Assembly: GCF_001426885.1 (NCBI RefSeq)
Contig: NZ_LMFP01000028.1
Span: 991,216-1,055,215, forward strand
Source: Pelomonas sp. Root1444
Lineage (GTDB): Bacteria > Pseudomonadota > Gammaproteobacteria > Burkholderiales > Burkholderiaceae_C
Length of the DNA: 64,000 bases
Reading direction: 5' to 3'
A program made the translations under genes and the position numbers. Of this stretch, positions 43,089 through 52,393 are shown one piece after another; within the stretch, counting starts at the first letter, position 1; the number at the start of each line of letters is the position of its first letter. The notes under the pieces were generated by a model that was not told where the DNA came from, made no database searches, and saw only the letters and a program-made list of their open reading frames with translations.

Positions 43089-44585
43089 TCAACTGAAGGC
43101 GAAGATCTCCCGGCTGCCGCCCTCGCCGCTGTAGCTCAAGGCATGGGCAAGGTCGCGGAAGTTGATGTGCAGGGCCGCCCATTCGCTGGCCTGCTGCCAG
43201 CGCAAATGCAGCTCGTCCGTGCCGCTGGGCTCGACATGGAAGTCGCCGCCGAAGGCCGGGTGGCGGTTGCGCAGCCGGATCAGCTCGATGAGACGGCGCA
43301 CGACCGGGCGCTCGCAGTCGCGGGCGATCTCGTCCTCGCCGTAGAAGTGGCGGTTGATGTCGCGGCCGACCTGCGTCTGCGCCAGCAAGTCCATGTCGTT
43401 GCCGCCCGCCAGCAGGCCGACGTAGTAGACCTGCGGCACGCCGGGCAGGAAGAACTGGATGGCGCGCGCCAGCAGGTAGGCCGTCTCGTCGCGGCCCATG
43501 GCGTCGAAGAACGTGCAGTTGACCTGGTAGAGGTCGAGGTTGCTGGCCGCGGCGCCGGTGGCCTTGCGGCTCTCGCCGCCGCTGGCCACGTGGATGCGTT
43601 CGACGAGCGCGTCCAGCTCCTCGGGCGGCACGAGGCCGGGGTGGGCCGCGCGGTCGCTGGCGTCGGCGCCGATGTCGATGATGCCGATGCCGTCATGCGT
43701 GTCGAGCACGGTCAGCGCGTTCGTCGGGCGCACGGCGATCCAGCGCTTGAGCGCCGCGGCGGTGTGGAAGTTGAAGGCGTGCAGCACCAGCGGTGGCAGC
43801 GCGAAGTCGTAGACCCAGTCGACCTGGCGCGCGATCTCGATCTGGCGCTGGTAATAGGCGTGGATCTCGACCAGCACCTCGATGCCCAGCGCCCTCGCCT
43901 CCTGGGCGAACTCGGCGATGAAGTCGAAGGTCTCGGGCATCATGAAGCAGCTGGCGCCGGCCTTCTTGATGGCGTAGCCGACGGCGTCCAGCCGCACCAT
44001 GCGGATGCCGTGGGCGGCGAAGGTGCGCAGGATGCCGGCAAGATAGGCGCGGCCCTGCGGGTGGCGCACGGCGATGTCGATCTGCGCGGCGGTGAAGGTG
44101 GTCCACAGGATGCGCCGCTCGCCGGACTTCAGCGTGGCGCAGGTCAGCGGCAGGCCGGGGCGCGGGCGGTAGACGGTCAGCAGGTCCCGCTCGGTGGCGC
44201 CGTTCGGGAACACGGCGTCCAGCGTCAGGAACAAGCCGGCATAGGCCGACGCCTCGCCCCTCTCGGCGTAGTCGAGGAACTGCGGCGATTCGCTGGACAT
44301 GTGGTTGACGATGACGTCGGCCATCACGTCCAGGCCATCGGTCAGCGCCTTGATGTCGCGCCAGTCGCCCAGGCGCGGGTCGACTTGCGTGTGATCGATG
44401 GGGTCGAAGCCGGCATCGGCGCCGTCGATGGCGTGGAAGAAGGGCAGCAGGTGCACGCCGCCGAACACGCCGCCCAGCGGAGAGGCGGGGTCGCAGAGCA
44501 GGGCCTTGAGCCGCGCGAGGTCAGCGCCGTCGCGCCGGCCACCGAGGCGGTCGACATAGGTGATGAGTTGGACTTGGTTCTTCAT
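43089..44585 (-). CDS. sucrose phosphorylase (GH13_18)
   Basis: A 498-residue GH13 enzyme of sucrose phosphorylase length. The start [16 protein letters not shown] and the first-strand block VFGGVHLLPFF...DAGFDPIDHTQVDPRLG are typical. The nucleophile is Asp200 in MVRLDAVGYAIKK and the acid/base is Glu240 in VLVEIHAYY. The third carboxylate is in LDTHDGIG. Reaction: sucrose plus phosphate to glucose 1-phosphate and fructose, in the cytoplasm. It is last in the sucrose operon, coupled to the transporter gene by an ATGA overlap. The fructose released suits the fructokinase two genes upstream. Confidence 0.95.
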   Translation of the reverse strand: MKNQVQLITYVDRLGGRRDGADLARLKALLCDPASPLGGVFGGVHLLPFFHAIDGADAGFDPIDHTQVDPRLGDWRDIKALTDGLDVMADVIVNHMSSESPQFLDYAERGEASAYAGLFLTLDAVFPNGATERDLLTVYRPRPGLPLTCATLKSGERRILWTTFTAAQIDIAVRHPQGRAYLAGILRTFAAHGIRMVRLDAVGYAIKKAGASCFMMPETFDFIAEFAQEARALGIEVLVEIHAYYQRQIEIARQVDWVYDFALPPLVLHAFNFHTAAALKRWIAVRPTNALTVLDTHDGIGIIDIGADASDRAAHPGLVPPEELDALVERIHVASGGESRKATGAAASNLDLYQVNCTFFDAMGRDETAYLLARAIQFFLPGVPQVYYVGLLAGGNDMDLLAQTQVGRDINRHFYGEDEIARDCERPVVRRLIELIRLRNRHPAFGGDFHVEPSGTDELHLRWQQASEWAALHINFRDLAHALSYSGEGGSREIFAFS

Positions 44586-45880
44586 GATTGAGCGGGTCGT
44601 ACCCGCAGCACACAGACGGCAGCGACGGCGAGCAGCACGCCGGCCAGGCGGATGACGTTCTCGGGCCGGCCGCCCAGCAGGCTGTCGTAGAACAGCGGCA
44701 GCGTGACCGCCTGAATCAGCATCGGGATGACGATGAACATGTTGAAGATGCCCATGTAGACGCCGGCGCGCTCGGGCGGAATGCTGCCGGCCAGCAGCAC
44801 ATAGGGGTTGCCCATGATGGAACCCCAGGCCAGGCCGATGCCGACCATGGGCAGGAACAGCCAGGCCTTGTCGGTGATGCCGGGCAACGCCCACATGCCG
44901 GCCGCCGCGCAGGCGAGCGCAAAGGCATGGACCCACTTGGCGCCGAGCCGCTTCGTGAACGGCACCATCGCGAAGGCGGCGACGAAGGCCACGGCGTTGT
45001 AGAAGCCGCCGACCTGGCCGTTCAGCAGCGCCGCGTCGCGGAAGCCGCTGCTCTTCGGGTCGTCGGTGCCGAACATGGTCGCCGCCAGCGTGGGCACGAT
45101 GTAGATCCAGTAGCACATCATTCCGTACCACTGGCACAGCGCCATCCACCACAGCCGCCGCATCGTGGGCGGCATCTCTCGCAGCGCCGCCCAGATCTCG
45201 ACGAGAGCCGGAACGAACCCATGCGGCAGCGCACGCAGACGCGCGACTTCCTCGGCCGGCAGCGGCAGCTCGGGCACCTTGCGGATGGACCACCACACCG
45301 TCGTGAACGACAGCAGCGCACCGATGACGAAGGCCAGCGTCGTGACGACCGGGATGCCGTTGGCGCCCAGCGCGTCCTTGTTCATGCCGAAGAAGACGAG
45401 CAGGCTGGGCGTCAGGTAGGCCAGCGTCTGCGCCAGGCCCGTGAACGAGGCCTGCGTGAGGAAGCCGCTGGCGTGCTGCTCCGGCCGCAGCCGGTCGCTG
45501 ACGTAGGCGCGGTAAGGCTCCATCGTCACGTTGTTGGCGGCGTCCAGGATCCACAGCAGGCCGGCGGCGAACCACAGCGCCGGGCTGAACGGCATGGCCA
45601 GCAGGCCCAGCGAACACAACAGTGCGCCGATAAGGAAGTACGGCGTGCGCCGGCCCCAGCGGTGCGTCGTGCGGTCGCTCATCGCGCCGATGAGGGGTTG
45701 CACCAGCAGGCCGGTGATGGGCCCAGCCAGCCACAGGTAGGGCAGGTCCTTGCCGTCGGCGCCCAGCATCTGGTAGATCGGGCTCATGTTGGCCTGCTGC
45801 AGGCCGAAGCTGAACTGGATGCCGAGGAAGCCGACATTCATGTTCACGACCTGCGTGAAGGACAGGTGGGGCTTGTTCAT
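44582..45880 (-). CDS. MFS sucrose symporter (GPH/SLC45-like)
   Basis: A 432-residue transporter with about twelve membrane helices. Its loop [23 protein letters not shown] is like the SLC45/plant sucrose carriers and the SuxC/SucP group. The start at 45880 has GGAGG upstream and the conserved N-terminus ([29 protein letters not shown]). It should move sucrose with protons across the inner membrane. ATGA overlaps join it to the fructokinase and sucrose phosphorylase genes. Confidence 0.93.
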   Translation of the reverse strand: MNKPHLSFTQVVNMNVGFLGIQFSFGLQQANMSPIYQMLGADGKDLPYLWLAGPITGLLVQPLIGAMSDRTTHRWGRRTPYFLIGALLCSLGLLAMPFSPALWFAAGLLWILDAANNVTMEPYRAYVSDRLRPEQHASGFLTQASFTGLAQTLAYLTPSLLVFFGMNKDALGANGIPVVTTLAFVIGALLSFTTVWWSIRKVPELPLPAEEVARLRALPHGFVPALVEIWAALREMPPTMRRLWWMALCQWYGMMCYWIYIVPTLAATMFGTDDPKSSGFRDAALLNGQVGGFYNAVAFVAAFAMVPFTKRLGAKWVHAFALACAAAGMWALPGITDKAWLFLPMVGIGLAWGSIMGNPYVLLAGSIPPERAGVYMGIFNMFIVIPMLIQAVTLPLFYDSLLGGRPENVIRLAGVLLAVAAVCVLRVRPAQS

Positions 45881-46761
45881 GCTCGGTCCTCCGCGGGCAG
45901 CGCGTGCAGCGCCTCGCGCCACGGCGCCAGCGTTGCGGGGTCCGCAGGCAGTGGCCCGCGCACGCCGCAGATCATCGCGGCATAGCGGTTGGCCAGCCGC
46001 AGCGTCGCACCCGGGTCACGGCCCAGCGCCATGCCGCCCAGCAGCATGGCCGTGAAGGCATCACCGGCGCCGACGCTGTCGACGAAGCCCGGCTGTGCAA
46101 CGCCCGGCGCCTCGGCCAGCAGCCGTCCGTGTTCGCCGTGCAGCGCGCATCCCGCCGCGCCGCGCGTCAGCACCACGCCCTGCAGCGCAAAACGCGCCAT
46201 CAGCGCCGGCAGCGTCGGCTCGAACCAGGCCAGCAGGCTGCCCAGCTCGTCCTCGTTGAGCTTGACCCAATCGGCCAGCATCAGCGATTCGGCGGCCAGC
46301 TCGGGCGTGTCGGTGCCGGGGCGCAGGTTGAGATCGAGGAACCGCGGCCCCGGCGCCCGCTTGACGGTGGCACGGATGGCCGCGCGCGACGCCGCATGGC
46401 GCTGCGCGAGGCTGCCGAAGTAGACGATGCCTGTGTCATGGCCGGCCGACGCCTCGATGTGGTCCCAGGCCGCGTCGGCATGGATCTCGAAGCGGTGGCT
46501 GCCGGCCTCTTCACGCACGCTGACGCGGCCGGTCGCATGGGCCGCGTCGCGCTGGATGCCGTCGACCGCCAGCCCGAAGCGAGCCGCACTGTCCAGCAGC
46601 AGGCGGCCGGCCGCGTCTTTCGCGCCGATGCGGCTGACGAAACGCACCGGCACGGCCAGCACCGCGAGCGAACGCGCGACGTTGAAGGGCGCGCCGCCGG
46701 CGACGTGGCCGTCGTGGAACTCATCCACGAGGGCTTCGCCCAGGACCAGGATGGGTGCCAT
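45877..46761 (-). CDS. fructokinase (PfkB family), sucrose locus copy
   Basis: A 294-residue PfkB kinase closely related to the protein at 3078-4001; both have GEALVDEFHDG, GGAPFNVARSL, FEIHADAAWDH and GAGDAFTAMLL. It would phosphorylate the fructose made by sucrose phosphorylase. Its ATG shares a base with the TonB-receptor stop (TGATG). Confidence 0.93.
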   Translation of the reverse strand: MAPILVLGEALVDEFHDGHVAGGAPFNVARSLAVLAVPVRFVSRIGAKDAAGRLLLDSAARFGLAVDGIQRDAAHATGRVSVREEAGSHRFEIHADAAWDHIEASAGHDTGIVYFGSLAQRHAASRAAIRATVKRAPGPRFLDLNLRPGTDTPELAAESLMLADWVKLNEDELGSLLAWFEPTLPALMARFALQGVVLTRGAAGCALHGEHGRLLAEAPGVAQPGFVDSVGAGDAFTAMLLGGMALGRDPGATLRLANRYAAMICGVRGPLPADPATLAPWREALHALPAEDRA

Positions 46762-49067
46762 CAGAAGCTGTAGCGCAGCGAAGCTTTGACGGTGCGGCCG
46801 GTGTAGGCGCGCGCAGCGCCGCGGCCGTCGTTGCTCTCGGTGTAGGCCAGCTCGTTGAAGAGGTTATTGGCGGCCAGCGAGAGCGTCGCGCGGTCGGTGA
46901 TCGCATAGCTCGCGAACGCGTTGACGACGGTGTAGGCGGGCAGCGTGATCGTCAGCGGGCCGGTCGGGCCGTCGTCCTGGCTCTTGGTGGTGCCGACGAT
47001 GCCGACGCCCACCGTCAGCGCATCGCCGATGTTGGCCGTGGGCGTGAGCTGGTAGACCAGCTTGGCCTGGCGCTTGGGCGCGCGGCCGTCGGCCTGCTTG
47101 GCATCGGTATAGGTCAGGCCGCCGAGCACGTTGAAGACGCCGATACGCGCCGAGCCTTCCAGCTCCAGGCCCTTGCTGCGGTAGCTGTTGGCCTTGGCCA
47201 CGATGGGCTGGGTCGTGACGTCGACGTTGACCTCGTCGGTCTTGGCATGGAAGAGCGTCGCGAACAGGCTCATGCCGTTGCCGCGGATCTTCACGCCCAT
47301 CTCCGCCTGCTTGACCTTGTTGGTCGGGATGGTCGGGCTCTTGCCGTTGACGAGGTCGGGGTTGTTGAAGAAGGTGATGCGGTCGGCGTTGTAGGCGGCG
47401 CCGTCGGAGTAGCGGGCGAACAGCGACAAGTCCTTGCTGAGCGCGTAGTTGCCGCCGAGCGAGTAGGACGTGCGGCCGAAGTCGTAATCGATGACGTTGG
47501 GCTTGGTGAGGTCGTAGGCGAGCCCTGCGTTGGACTGGTAGTAGGCGCCGCTGGCCTTCTGGTTGTCGCGGCGCACGCCGATGTCCGCCGACAGCGCGCC
47601 GGACTCGAGGTTCAGCACCAGATACGGCGCGTTGGTCGTGTACTTGCTGTCCTGCGTGTTGCTGCAGCAGCCGCCGAAGCCGGGCGAGCCATTGACGACG
47701 CCGGGCACGTTCAGCACGCGCGCACCGTCTTGCTGGGCCGACAGCGAGTACTGGTTGAAGTTCCACGTCAGGTCCAGCTTCTGCACCGAGGTGTAGAGGC
47801 CCGCGACGGCGCTGAGCTTGGCGCCGGTGCCGAGCGTGAAGTCACGCGAGAACTTCAGGTCATTGGCCATCAGGCCGGCGTTGTCGACCTTGGTGTTGAA
47901 GACCACGGCAGTGAACTTGTTGCCGGTGTAGGCGGTGCCGGCATCGGGACCGGTCGCGATCGTCGTGCCGGCCGGCGCGGCGGCCACGTCATCGCCCGGG
48001 AAGATGCCGATGAAGCGGCCGGAGTTCTTGCTCCACGAGAACTTGTTCTGCAGCCGGAAGCCGCCGCCGGCGTCCAGGTCCACCTCCGCGCCGAAGGCAT
48101 CGCTCTTGGCCGCCAGGCCGTCGCGGACGTTGCTGGTGGCGCGGCCGTTGGTGTGGGTCAGCGTGTTGTCCAGCGGCCAGGCGGCGTTGTAGAAGGCCGT
48201 GCGGCGCGGGTCCAGGCCGGGAATCTCCTGGATGCCGCCGTTCACATAGCGCACCGGCGTGGGCATGAAGGTCGGGCTGTGGTCGTCCAGATGCTTGAAG
48301 CTGAAGCGCACATAGCTCTTGCCCGCCAGTTCGAACGTGACGTTGCCGCGGATCTGGCCCCCGTTCTCGGTGCCGTCCGCGCCCTTGCGGCCACCGTCGC
48401 CGACACGGTAGAAGCCGCCGATGAAGAAGCGCGTCTTGGGCGCCAGGCGGCCGCCATAGCCGATGTCGACGCGGGTCTGGTCGAAGTCCAGCCCCTTGGT
48501 CAGCTGGAGGGAGCCGCCCTCCTCCACGCCGGTCTTGCTGATGAAATTGATGATGCCGCCGGGCGCACCGGTGGCCAGCAGCGCGGCCGAGCCGCCGCGC
48601 ACCACCTCCAGGCGCTCGAAGCCGGCGTCGGCGCGCATCCAGGTGTCGGGCGTGGCGAAGGCGATGTCGCCGAACTGCAGCACCGGCAGGCCGTCTTCCT
48701 GGAACTGGATGTAGCGCGCGCCACCGGCCGAGACGGGGATGCCGCGCACGGCGACGTTGGCGTTGGACTCACCGCCGCTGGCCTCAGCGCGGATGCCCGG
48801 CACGCCGCGCAGCAGGTCGGTGGAGCTGGCCGCGGTGACGGCCGCCACGCCTTCGCTCTCGATGGTCGAGATGGCGACGCTGGAGCGCATCTTGGACTTG
48901 GCCGAGGAGCTGCCGGTGACGACGACGGCATCGAGCTTGAGGCCGTCGCCCGCCTCGGCGGCTTGCTGAGCCTGCGCGCCCACACCCATCAACGCGAGGG
49001 CGATGGCGGCTGCCAGCGGATGGGACGAAGGACGGCGCAGGGCGCGCGCGGCGAGGGAGCTGGACAT
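46761..49067 (-). CDS. TonB-dependent receptor, sucrose locus
   Basis: A 768-residue outer-membrane receptor. The signal sequence ends GAQAQ. A TonB box DAVVVTGS precedes the plug (about residues 55-165, with GVPGIRAEASGGES and RLEVVRGGSAALLATGAPGGIINFI). The barrel ends VKASLRYSF with terminal Phe. It should bring sucrose into the periplasm by TonB energy, as SuxA-linked receptors do in Xanthomonas. GGAGACACC precedes the ATG. It is the first gene of the operon, with an 18-bp palindrome upstream. Confidence 0.92.
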   Translation of the reverse strand: MSSSLAARALRRPSSHPLAAAIALALMGVGAQAQQAAEAGDGLKLDAVVVTGSSSAKSKMRSSVAISTIESEGVAAVTAASSTDLLRGVPGIRAEASGGESNANVAVRGIPVSAGGARYIQFQEDGLPVLQFGDIAFATPDTWMRADAGFERLEVVRGGSAALLATGAPGGIINFISKTGVEEGGSLQLTKGLDFDQTRVDIGYGGRLAPKTRFFIGGFYRVGDGGRKGADGTENGGQIRGNVTFELAGKSYVRFSFKHLDDHSPTFMPTPVRYVNGGIQEIPGLDPRRTAFYNAAWPLDNTLTHTNGRATSNVRDGLAAKSDAFGAEVDLDAGGGFRLQNKFSWSKNSGRFIGIFPGDDVAAAPAGTTIATGPDAGTAYTGNKFTAVVFNTKVDNAGLMANDLKFSRDFTLGTGAKLSAVAGLYTSVQKLDLTWNFNQYSLSAQQDGARVLNVPGVVNGSPGFGGCCSNTQDSKYTTNAPYLVLNLESGALSADIGVRRDNQKASGAYYQSNAGLAYDLTKPNVIDYDFGRTSYSLGGNYALSKDLSLFARYSDGAAYNADRITFFNNPDLVNGKSPTIPTNKVKQAEMGVKIRGNGMSLFATLFHAKTDEVNVDVTTQPIVAKANSYRSKGLELEGSARIGVFNVLGGLTYTDAKQADGRAPKRQAKLVYQLTPTANIGDALTVGVGIVGTTKSQDDGPTGPLTITLPAYTVVNAFASYAITDRATLSLAANNLFNELAYTESNDGRGAARAYTGRTVKASLRYSF

Positions 49068-49169
49068 GGTGTCTCCTGGTTGTTGGTCTCGGAAGCCTTC
49101 TGGGAGGCTGGGCGGACACGGCGAGGTGTCCGCCGTTCCATGCCGTCATTCTGCGCTGCCGCCGTCGCG

Positions 49170-49187
49170 ATTGCAATCGATTGCAAT
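49170..49187. promoter_or_regulatory. sucrose LacI operator (perfect 18-bp palindrome)
   Basis: ATTGCAATCGATTGCAAT is a perfect palindrome about 100 bp upstream of the TonB-receptor start. A partial copy, TTGCAATCGA, occurs at 50397-50404 near the start of the adjacent LacI gene. This size and symmetry fit a LacI-family operator. Confidence 0.75.
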
Positions 49188-49303
49188 TCAGTAGAAACGC
49201 GTAGACGAGCATAAGGAAACAGGTTCAATTGAGAACTTGTGGAAACGATCGGCAGTGACGCCCTCGCGCCGCAGCGGAGACCCGTCGGCGGGAAAGCCGC
49301 CCT

Positions 49304-50380
49304 TCAGGATGCGGTCGCGGGGGCGCTGTCGCGCAGCGTGAGATGGACCGGCATCGTGCGCGGCCCGGCGCGCTCGCCGCGCAGTTGGCCCAGCAGCGCC
49401 TCGACCAGCTCGGCGCCCGCTTCCGCGACGGGCTGGTGCACCGTCGTCAGCGGCGGCTCGCAGTAGGCGGCCAGCGGCATGTCGTCGTAGCCGATGACGG
49501 CCACGTCGCCCGGCACGCTGCGCCCGATGCCGCGCAGCGCCTGGATGGTCAGCAGGGCCAGCACGTCGCTGCAGCAGACGACGCCGTCGAAGCCCCGCTG
49601 CGCGGCGCAGAACTCACGCACGATGCCGGTCGCGACGCCGGGCTCGAAAGGCGCGGCCAGCTCCAGCGCCGGGTCCACCGGCATGCCGGCCTCGCGCAGC
49701 GCCTGGGCATAGCCCTGGCGGCGCAGCCAGACCTCGGGCAGGTGGGCATCGCCGACGAAGGCAATGCGCCGCCGCCCCATCTGCAGCAGATGGCGCGTGG
49801 CGAGCGTGCCGCCGAGCACGTTGTCGCCGCCCACGCTGCAGTAGAGCTGCTGCGGCATCTCGCCGCCCCACACCACCAGCGGCAGCTTGCGCGCGGCCAT
49901 TTCGTTGAGCTGGTCGTGGTGGCGCCACTGGCCGATCAGCACGACGCCGATGGCCTTGCCCGAGTCGAACCAGTGCGAGGCCAGGTCCAGGTGCTCGGCA
50001 TCGACGCGCGAGAGCAGCATGTCGTAGCCGCGGTCGGTCAGCGCGTCGGCGATGGAGCCGACGATGGACAGGAAGAACGGGTCGGAGATGTGCTGGCGCG
50101 ACTTGGCATCGAACGGCACGACGACGGCGACCGTCTTGTTCTCCTGCAGGCGCAGGTTGCGCGCGCCGAAGTTGATCGAGTAGTTCAGGGAGCGGGCCAG
50201 CTCGGCCACGCGCTGGCGGGTCTCGGCATTGACGAGTTCGCTGCCGTTCAGCGCCCGCGACACGGTGGAGACGGACACGCCGGCCAGGCGCGCGATGTCG
50301 ACCATCTGCAGCCGCCGCTGTTCGCTGGCGCTGCCGTCGGCGGACCCGGGGGAAGCTTTGGACTTGGGCATCCACGGCAT
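49304..50380 (-). CDS. LacI-family regulator of the sucrose operon
   Basis: A LacI/GalR protein. The helix-turn-helix is VDIARLAGVSVSTVSRALNGSE and an effector domain with DVAVIGYDDMPLAAYCEPPLTTV follows. The start is uncertain. The frame extends to a TTG at 50407, but that would include the operator-like TTGCAATCGA, so the ATG at 50380 (358 residues) was used. An ATG at 50371 is another option. It lies upstream of the TonB receptor on the same strand with 236 bp between, and probably senses sucrose or fructose. No effector can be read off. Confidence 0.88.
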   Translation of the reverse strand: MPWMPKSKASPGSADGSASEQRRLQMVDIARLAGVSVSTVSRALNGSELVNAETRQRVAELARSLNYSINFGARNLRLQENKTVAVVVPFDAKSRQHISDPFFLSIVGSIADALTDRGYDMLLSRVDAEHLDLASHWFDSGKAIGVVLIGQWRHHDQLNEMAARKLPLVVWGGEMPQQLYCSVGGDNVLGGTLATRHLLQMGRRRIAFVGDAHLPEVWLRRQGYAQALREAGMPVDPALELAAPFEPGVATGIVREFCAAQRGFDGVVCCSDVLALLTIQALRGIGRSVPGDVAVIGYDDMPLAAYCEPPLTTVHQPVAEAGAELVEALLGQLRGERAGPRTMPVHLTLRDSAPATAS

Positions 50381-50425
50381 CGTCGCAGGGGCGGTTGCAA
50401 TCGACAAGCAGAGGCTTCCCGGGCA

Positions 50426-50453
50426 AGAAAAAAGGCCGGCTTGCGCCGGCCTT
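50426..50453 (-). terminator. rho-independent terminator after the MHS transporter
   Basis: On the minus strand a perfect 9-bp stem (AAGGCCGGC/GCCGGCCTT, loop of 4) is followed by six T residues, 55 bp after the MHS transporter stop. It separates that gene from the sucrose regulator. Confidence 0.88.
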
Positions 50454-50507
50454 GATTCAACGACCTGGCCACGCGGCGTGCTTACCGCGCGACCCGGGTT
50501 GAAAGCT

Positions 50508-52187
50508 TCAGTCCTTGGCGTAGATGTCCACGTCCTTGGTCTCGCGCACGAACAGCACGCCGATGACGAAGGTCATCATGGCGATGACGATCGGGTACCA
50601 CAGGCCGTGATAGATGTTGCCGTTCTGGGCCACCATCGCGAACGTGATGGAGGGCAGCATGCCGCCGAACCAGCCGTTGCCGATGTGGTACGGCAGGCTC
50701 ATCGAGGTGTAGCGGATGCGGGTCGGGAACAGCTCGACCAGCATGGCTGCGATCGGGCCGTAGACCATGGTCACGTACAGCACCAGCACGAACAGGATGG
50801 CAATGACCATCGGCACGTTGGCCTTGGCCATGTCGGCCTTGGCCGGGTAGCCGGCGGCCTTCATCGCCTCGCCCAGTTCCTTCTTGAAGGCCGCGATGGC
50901 CTTCGTGGACGCTTCGTCGAACTTGTGCTCGGTCAGCTTGCTGGCGGTCGGGACGGCGATTTCCTTGTCGCCGACGCGCACGATGGTCGGCGAACCGGCC
51001 GGTGCCTCGACCGTTTCAGAGCTCGCCGACGACTGGGCCAACGCACGCTTGGCGATGTCGCAGGCGCTGGTGAAGTCGACCTCACGCGCCGTCGGGCTGC
51101 CCTGGAAGGAGCAGTTGGCCATGTTGGTGCTCAGCGTGACCTTGGAGGTTTCCTGCGCGCGGGCCAGGTCCGGGTTGGCCGCGCCGGTCAGCGCCTTGAA
51201 CAGCGGGAAGTACGTGACGGCAGCCAGGAGCAGGCCGGCCATGATGATGGGCTTGCGACCGATCTTGTCGGACAGCGTGCCGAAGATGACGAAGAACGGC
51301 GTGCCCAGCAGCAGTGCGATCGCGATCCAGATGTTGGCGCTGGCGGCTTCGACCTTGAGGACCGAGGTCAGGAAGAACAGCGCGTAGAACTGGCCCGTGT
51401 ACCAGACCACGCCCTGACCGGCAACCAGGCCGAAGAGGGCCAGCAGCACGATCTTCAGGTTCTTCCACTGGCCGAAGGACTCGGACAGCGGCGCCTTGGA
51501 GGTCTTGCCCTCGGCCTTCATCTTCTGGAAGGCGGGCGATTCGTTCATGCTCAAACGAATCCACACCGAGATGCCCAGCAGCAGGATGGAGACGATGAAC
51601 GGAATGCGCCAGCCCCACTCGCCGAATTCCTTCTCGCCCAGCGAGGTGCGCACGCCGAGGATGACCATCAGCGACAGGAACAGGCCCAGCGTCGCGGTCG
51701 TCTGGATCCACGAGGTGTAGGCGCCGCGCTTGCCGTGCGGCGCGTGCTCGGCCACGTAGGTGGCCGCGCCGCCGTACTCACCGCCCAGGGCCAGGCCCTG
51801 CAGCAGGCGCAGGCCGATCAGGATGACCGGGGCTGCAGCGCCGATGGTGGCGTAGGTGGGCAGGATGCCGACGATGAAGGTCGACAAGCCCATGATCAGG
51901 ATGGTGACCAGGAAGGTGTACTTGCGGCCGATCATGTCGCCCAGGCGGCCGAACACCAGCGCGCCGAAGGGGCGCACGATGAAGCCTGCGGCGAAGGCCA
52001 TCAGCGACGCGATGAACGCGGCGCCCGGTTCCAGGCCGGCGAAGAACTGCTTGGCGATGATGGCCGCCAGCGAGCCGTAGAGATAGAAGTCGTACCACTC
52101 GAACACCGTGCCCAGCGAGGAGGCGAAGATGACCTTCTTCTCCTCTTTGGTCATCGGCGTCGCGGCCGTGGAAGTCGCAGTTGCCAT
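50508..52187 (-). CDS. MHS-family MFS transporter with a large inserted loop
   Basis: A 559-residue transporter of the metabolite:H+ symporter type (VFEWYDFYLYGSLAA, GRLGDMIGRKYTFL, LGGEYGGAATYVAEH). Family members are usually ~430-450 residues. Here about 124 residues (about 332-455) are inserted in the second half between membrane helices. The insert is mostly polar with two Cys (NCSF, ACDIA) that could form a disulfide, so a periplasmic loop is likely. Substrate unknown; the family includes proline/betaine, alpha-ketoglutarate and shikimate carriers. Confidence 0.9.
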   Translation of the reverse strand: MATATSTAATPMTKEEKKVIFASSLGTVFEWYDFYLYGSLAAIIAKQFFAGLEPGAAFIASLMAFAAGFIVRPFGALVFGRLGDMIGRKYTFLVTILIMGLSTFIVGILPTYATIGAAAPVILIGLRLLQGLALGGEYGGAATYVAEHAPHGKRGAYTSWIQTTATLGLFLSLMVILGVRTSLGEKEFGEWGWRIPFIVSILLLGISVWIRLSMNESPAFQKMKAEGKTSKAPLSESFGQWKNLKIVLLALFGLVAGQGVVWYTGQFYALFFLTSVLKVEAASANIWIAIALLLGTPFFVIFGTLSDKIGRKPIIMAGLLLAAVTYFPLFKALTGAANPDLARAQETSKVTLSTNMANCSFQGSPTAREVDFTSACDIAKRALAQSSASSETVEAPAGSPTIVRVGDKEIAVPTASKLTEHKFDEASTKAIAAFKKELGEAMKAAGYPAKADMAKANVPMVIAILFVLVLYVTMVYGPIAAMLVELFPTRIRYTSMSLPYHIGNGWFGGMLPSITFAMVAQNGNIYHGLWYPIVIAMMTFVIGVLFVRETKDVDIYAKD

Positions 52188-52393
52188 GAAAAGTCTCCGT
52201 TAGTCGGACCACCCCACGTCGGAGCTGTCCTTGGGCCGGACTATTCACAGCCCCTCTGACCGTGTTCTGACGCGAGTCTGAATCGAGGCTGACAAACTCC
52301 GTACGAACCCGCAGTTCGCATTTCTCAATGCGGGAACTGAAGCCCTTGCCGGGTAAATCCCGAGTCTGTTTGTGAGGGTGGGATTGACGCGGA

